From: Neoalteromonas facilis
GTDB taxonomy: Bacteria; Pseudomonadota; Gammaproteobacteria; Enterobacterales; Alteromonadaceae
Direction: 5' to 3'
Assembly: GCF_002807665.1 (NCBI RefSeq)
Contig: NZ_PEAY01000001.1
Span: forward strand, 868,001-932,000
Length of the DNA stretch: 64,000 nt
The position numbers and the translations under genes were made by a program. The notes under the pieces are model-generated. The model was not told the origin of the DNA. It saw only the letters and a list, made by a program, of their open reading frames with translations, and did not search any database. Shown one piece after another: positions 62,098 to 64,000 of this stretch (the stretch's first letter is position 1; every line of letters begins with the position of its first letter).

Positions 62098-62125
62098 ATA
62101 ATACTTATTTCCTTGCGAGGTGCAA
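62098..62125 (-). promoter_or_regulatory. Candidate promoter of the tRNA-Lys pair
   Basis: On the minus strand TTGCAC and TATTAT are 16 bases apart, and a G+C-rich discriminator (GCCGCCG) follows shortly after the -10 element, about 50 bases before the first tRNA. The -35 match is weak. Confidence 0.5.
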
Positions 62126-62212
62126 GACAAAATTAAGTAAAATTACAACTAATCTGCCTTGCAACCTATCCAAGGTTAATCAATAAACAATTACTGTCGA
62201 TTAAATCAACAA

Positions 62213-62983
62213 TCACCCACCTAATTGAGATAACCGGCTATCGGCCAACTTTCTCGCTGAGGAGTCTGGGTACTCACTGATCACTTGATTAAATTTCTGA
62301 CGCGCTAATGCAGCATTACCTAAACGTTCTGCAATGATACCCATTTTAAGCAGTGAATCGGCACGTTTTGTACTGTCAGTGAATCTGTCAACAACCACGG
62401 CAAATTGTTGCTGAGCGTCAGCCCATTGTTGCTGATTAAACAGTAGTTGCCCAAGCCAATAGTGCGCATTTGCGGCATACTGACTATCCGGGTATTGTGC
62501 AATAAATTGCTGAAATGCGGGTACCGCACGTTCGTAATCCCGATCTTTAAGGATCAGGTTCACTGCAGCCTCATAGGCTTCAGATTCACTCGCTGAGCTA
62601 ACCGGTTGCTGAGAGACGCTTGACCCCGCATCCACATTACCTGATGGCGTTTGTGTCGTTACAGGTATAGACGCAGTGCTTTTTAACGCTTCAACACGTT
62701 TGTCGATTTCGAGATACAACTCACGCTGCCGCTCTAAAATCTTCTCTAGTTGATGATTGTGTAGCTCAACAGCACCGCGCAACTCATCCACTTCTTGCTG
62801 CATAGTGTCCAGCTGAGACTGTAAACGATGTTGGCTTTCTGTGCGGCTATCAAGTATACGTTCAATAGCACTAAGGCGAGATTCAATTTCTGTAGAATTT
62901 ACATCAATAACAGGTGCCTGTGCAGCGACTGCTGCACTGGCGACCGAAATGATACCTGCGAACAGGAGTCGTGAATTAGCCAT
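62213..62983 (-). CDS. cpoB: Cell division coordinator CpoB (YbgF)
   Basis: A 256-residue periplasmic protein of the Tol-Pal locus that links peptidoglycan synthesis to outer-membrane constriction. The signal peptide ends near residue 21 (AAVAAQA). A trimerising coiled coil covers about 30-95. A polar linker (about 100-130) precedes C-terminal TPR repeats (about 135-250) with LILKDRDYERAVPAFQQFIAQYPDS and AHYWLGQLLFNQQQWADA. The ATG overlaps the pal stop by one base (TAATG). Confidence 0.94.
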   Translation of the reverse strand: MANSRLLFAGIISVASAAVAAQAPVIDVNSTEIESRLSAIERILDSRTESQHRLQSQLDTMQQEVDELRGAVELHNHQLEKILERQRELYLEIDKRVEALKSTASIPVTTQTPSGNVDAGSSVSQQPVSSASESEAYEAAVNLILKDRDYERAVPAFQQFIAQYPDSQYAANAHYWLGQLLFNQQQWADAQQQFAVVVDRFTDSTKRADSLLKMGIIAERLGNAALARQKFNQVISEYPDSSARKLADSRLSQLGG

Positions 62984-63549
62984 TATTGATAAACAACAAC
63001 ACCACGACGGTTCTGAGCAAATGCGTACTCAGTCGCACCCATCACAGCTGGCTTTTCTTCACCGTAAGAAACAACAGAGATTTGTGAGCTGCTAACACCT
63101 GCATTTAGCAAATATGTTTCCACAGACTTCGCACGACGCTCACCTAACGCAATGTTATACTCAGGCGTACCACGGTTGTCCGTGTGACCTTCGATCACGA
63201 TAGACTGACCACGATTCGCAATAAGGAATTCAGCGTGTTTCTTAAGCACAGGCATGAACTCTGATTTGATTGTCGCACGGTCAAAATCAAAATATACGAT
63301 GCTATCGTTACGCAATGACTCTAACTCTTGCTGAGCCATTTCTTCTGCTTTACGCGCACGCTCAGCAGATTCTAGACGAACACGTTCTTCTTCAGCTGCA
63401 CGCGCCTGAGCTTCTGCCGCTGCTTGCTCTTGAGCAACACGGTTACGCTCTGCTGCTAGCTCTTCTTCGCTCGGGCCTGATTGACATCCCAATAGCGTGA
63501 CCACAGGCAATGCGAGGACTAGTGTTCTCATAAACTTGTTCATTTGCAT
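62983..63549 (-). CDS. pal: Peptidoglycan-associated lipoprotein Pal
   Basis: A 188-residue outer-membrane lipoprotein. The lipobox VTLLGC puts the lipid on C22. A charged helical linker rich in Ala, Glu and Arg (about 28-78) precedes the OmpA-like peptidoglycan-binding domain (about 85-188) with VYFDFDRATIK and IEGHTDNRGTPEYN, whose Asp and Arg bind diaminopimelate. AAGGA lies seven bases before the first ATG. Between tolB and cpoB, as in other gammaproteobacteria. Confidence 0.96.
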   Translation of the reverse strand: MQMNKFMRTLVLALPVVTLLGCQSGPSEEELAAERNRVAQEQAAAEAQARAAEEERVRLESAERARKAEEMAQQELESLRNDSIVYFDFDRATIKSEFMPVLKKHAEFLIANRGQSIVIEGHTDNRGTPEYNIALGERRAKSVETYLLNAGVSSSQISVVSYGEEKPAVMGATEYAFAQNRRGVVVYQ

Positions 63550-63576
63550 TTTCTTTTCCTTATTGTGTTAAAACGT

Positions 63577-64000
63577 TTAAAACAAAAATGGTGACCAGCT
63601 TGGCGATTTAACCTGACCATTTGCAGCAGGTAAGCGCGCTTTAAATCGTCCATCAAGAGAAACCAGCGAAAGCACTTGTTTACCCTCGTGTAACGTACTG
63701 TATATGATCATACTTCCATTCGGCGCGATACTCGCAGACTCGTCTAAAAATGTTCGAGTCAACACTTGAATCGCACCATCATTAATCCGTTGGCGAGCGA
63801 TATGGTAGTCACCGTTAGTACGATTAACTAACACGATATCCTCTCCATTAGGCGTAAAGGAGGCGCCCAAATTCATTTCGCCCTCATAGGTCAAACGATG
63901 GACTTTCCCCGATGACAAATTTACGCGATAAATCTGAGGTTTACCACCCCGCTCTGAACTAAATATTAAGCTTTTTCCATCTGGCGCCCAAGAAGGCTCC
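63577..64000 (-). CDS. tolB: Tol-Pal system protein TolB, 3' part
   Basis: The last 141 codons of tolB; the start lies beyond the right edge. WD40-like/beta-propeller blades are visible, each with a [18 protein letters not shown] or [14 protein letters not shown] strand. The C-terminus [10 protein letters not shown] is typical of TolB. The stop lies 27 bp before the pal start. An internal ATG at 63918 is not a start, because the blade pattern continues upstream of it. Confidence 0.94.
   Translation of the reverse strand, partial: EPSWAPDGKSLIFSSERGGKPQIYRVNLSSGKVHRLTYEGEMNLGASFTPNGEDIVLVNRTNGDYHIARQRINDGAIQVLTRTFLDESASIAPNGSMIIYSTLHEGKQVLSLVSLDGRFKARLPAANGQVKSPSWSPFLF

Noticed and set aside
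1..64000. CRISPR array, insertion sequence, prophage or integron
   Set aside because: No regularly spaced short repeats, transposase, integrase or phage structural genes were seen. The only larger repeats are the three subunit genes with their leaders and the two tRNA-Lys genes.

Overview
The window looks like chromosomal DNA of a marine gammaproteobacterium, most likely of the Alteromonadaceae. The composition is moderate (by eye a little under half G+C). The gene content is gammaproteobacterial: tolB-pal-cpoB next to tRNA-Lys and nadA, a bioA/bioBFCD divergon, class II DAHP synthase, PqiABC, and a DUF3718-like fragment of a type common in Alteromonadales. I see no insertion sequence, phage gene, integrase, CRISPR array or rRNA.

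Layout. 0-5 kb: the 3' end of a DUF3718-like gene, an RND pump with the permease gene before the adaptor gene, and a DUF3010 gene. 5.5-10.6 kb: putP-proB-proA (proline uptake and synthesis), an isochorismatase-fold hydrolase and a DnaJ-related protein. 10.6-20.6 kb: acetyltransferase, moaA, a DUF533 protein, an Atm1-type ABC exporter, an orphan solute-binding protein, class II DAHP synthase, a tyrosine phosphatase-btuC-btuD operon, and pepE. 20.6-24.8 kb: a second RND pump. 24.9-30.1 kb: biotin genes with a candidate BirA operator. 30-37 kb: a second orphan binding protein, a beta-lactamase-fold lipoprotein, a Na/Pi cotransporter with a small unknown protein, and asnS. 36-40.7 kb: pqiABC and a diguanylate cyclase. 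40.9-49.9 kb: a third RND pump, an MMPL-type transporter, a ThrE-like exporter and a MoeB/ThiF-type protein.

50-60.3 kb is the most unusual part. Three tandem, near-identical secreted DUF4402-like proteins each have a repeated leader, and the first two have their own terminator. They are followed by a small DUF4402 subunit, a PapD-like chaperone, a 1046-residue usher-like outer-membrane protein, a SPOR lipoprotein, two FlgO-like lipoproteins on the other strand and a second SPOR-like lipoprotein. The extreme C-terminus of the usher-like protein and both SPOR lipoproteins share a motif of two cysteines nine residues apart. I read this as a chaperone-usher surface fibre coupled to peptidoglycan through SPOR modules. 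The individual families are known; the combination is not one I recognise.

60.3-64 kb: tRNA-Ser, nadA, two tRNA-Lys genes, and cpoB, pal and the 3' end of tolB.

All statements come from reading the sequence. No database search, alignment program or folding program was run, so family names rest on recognised motifs and lengths.
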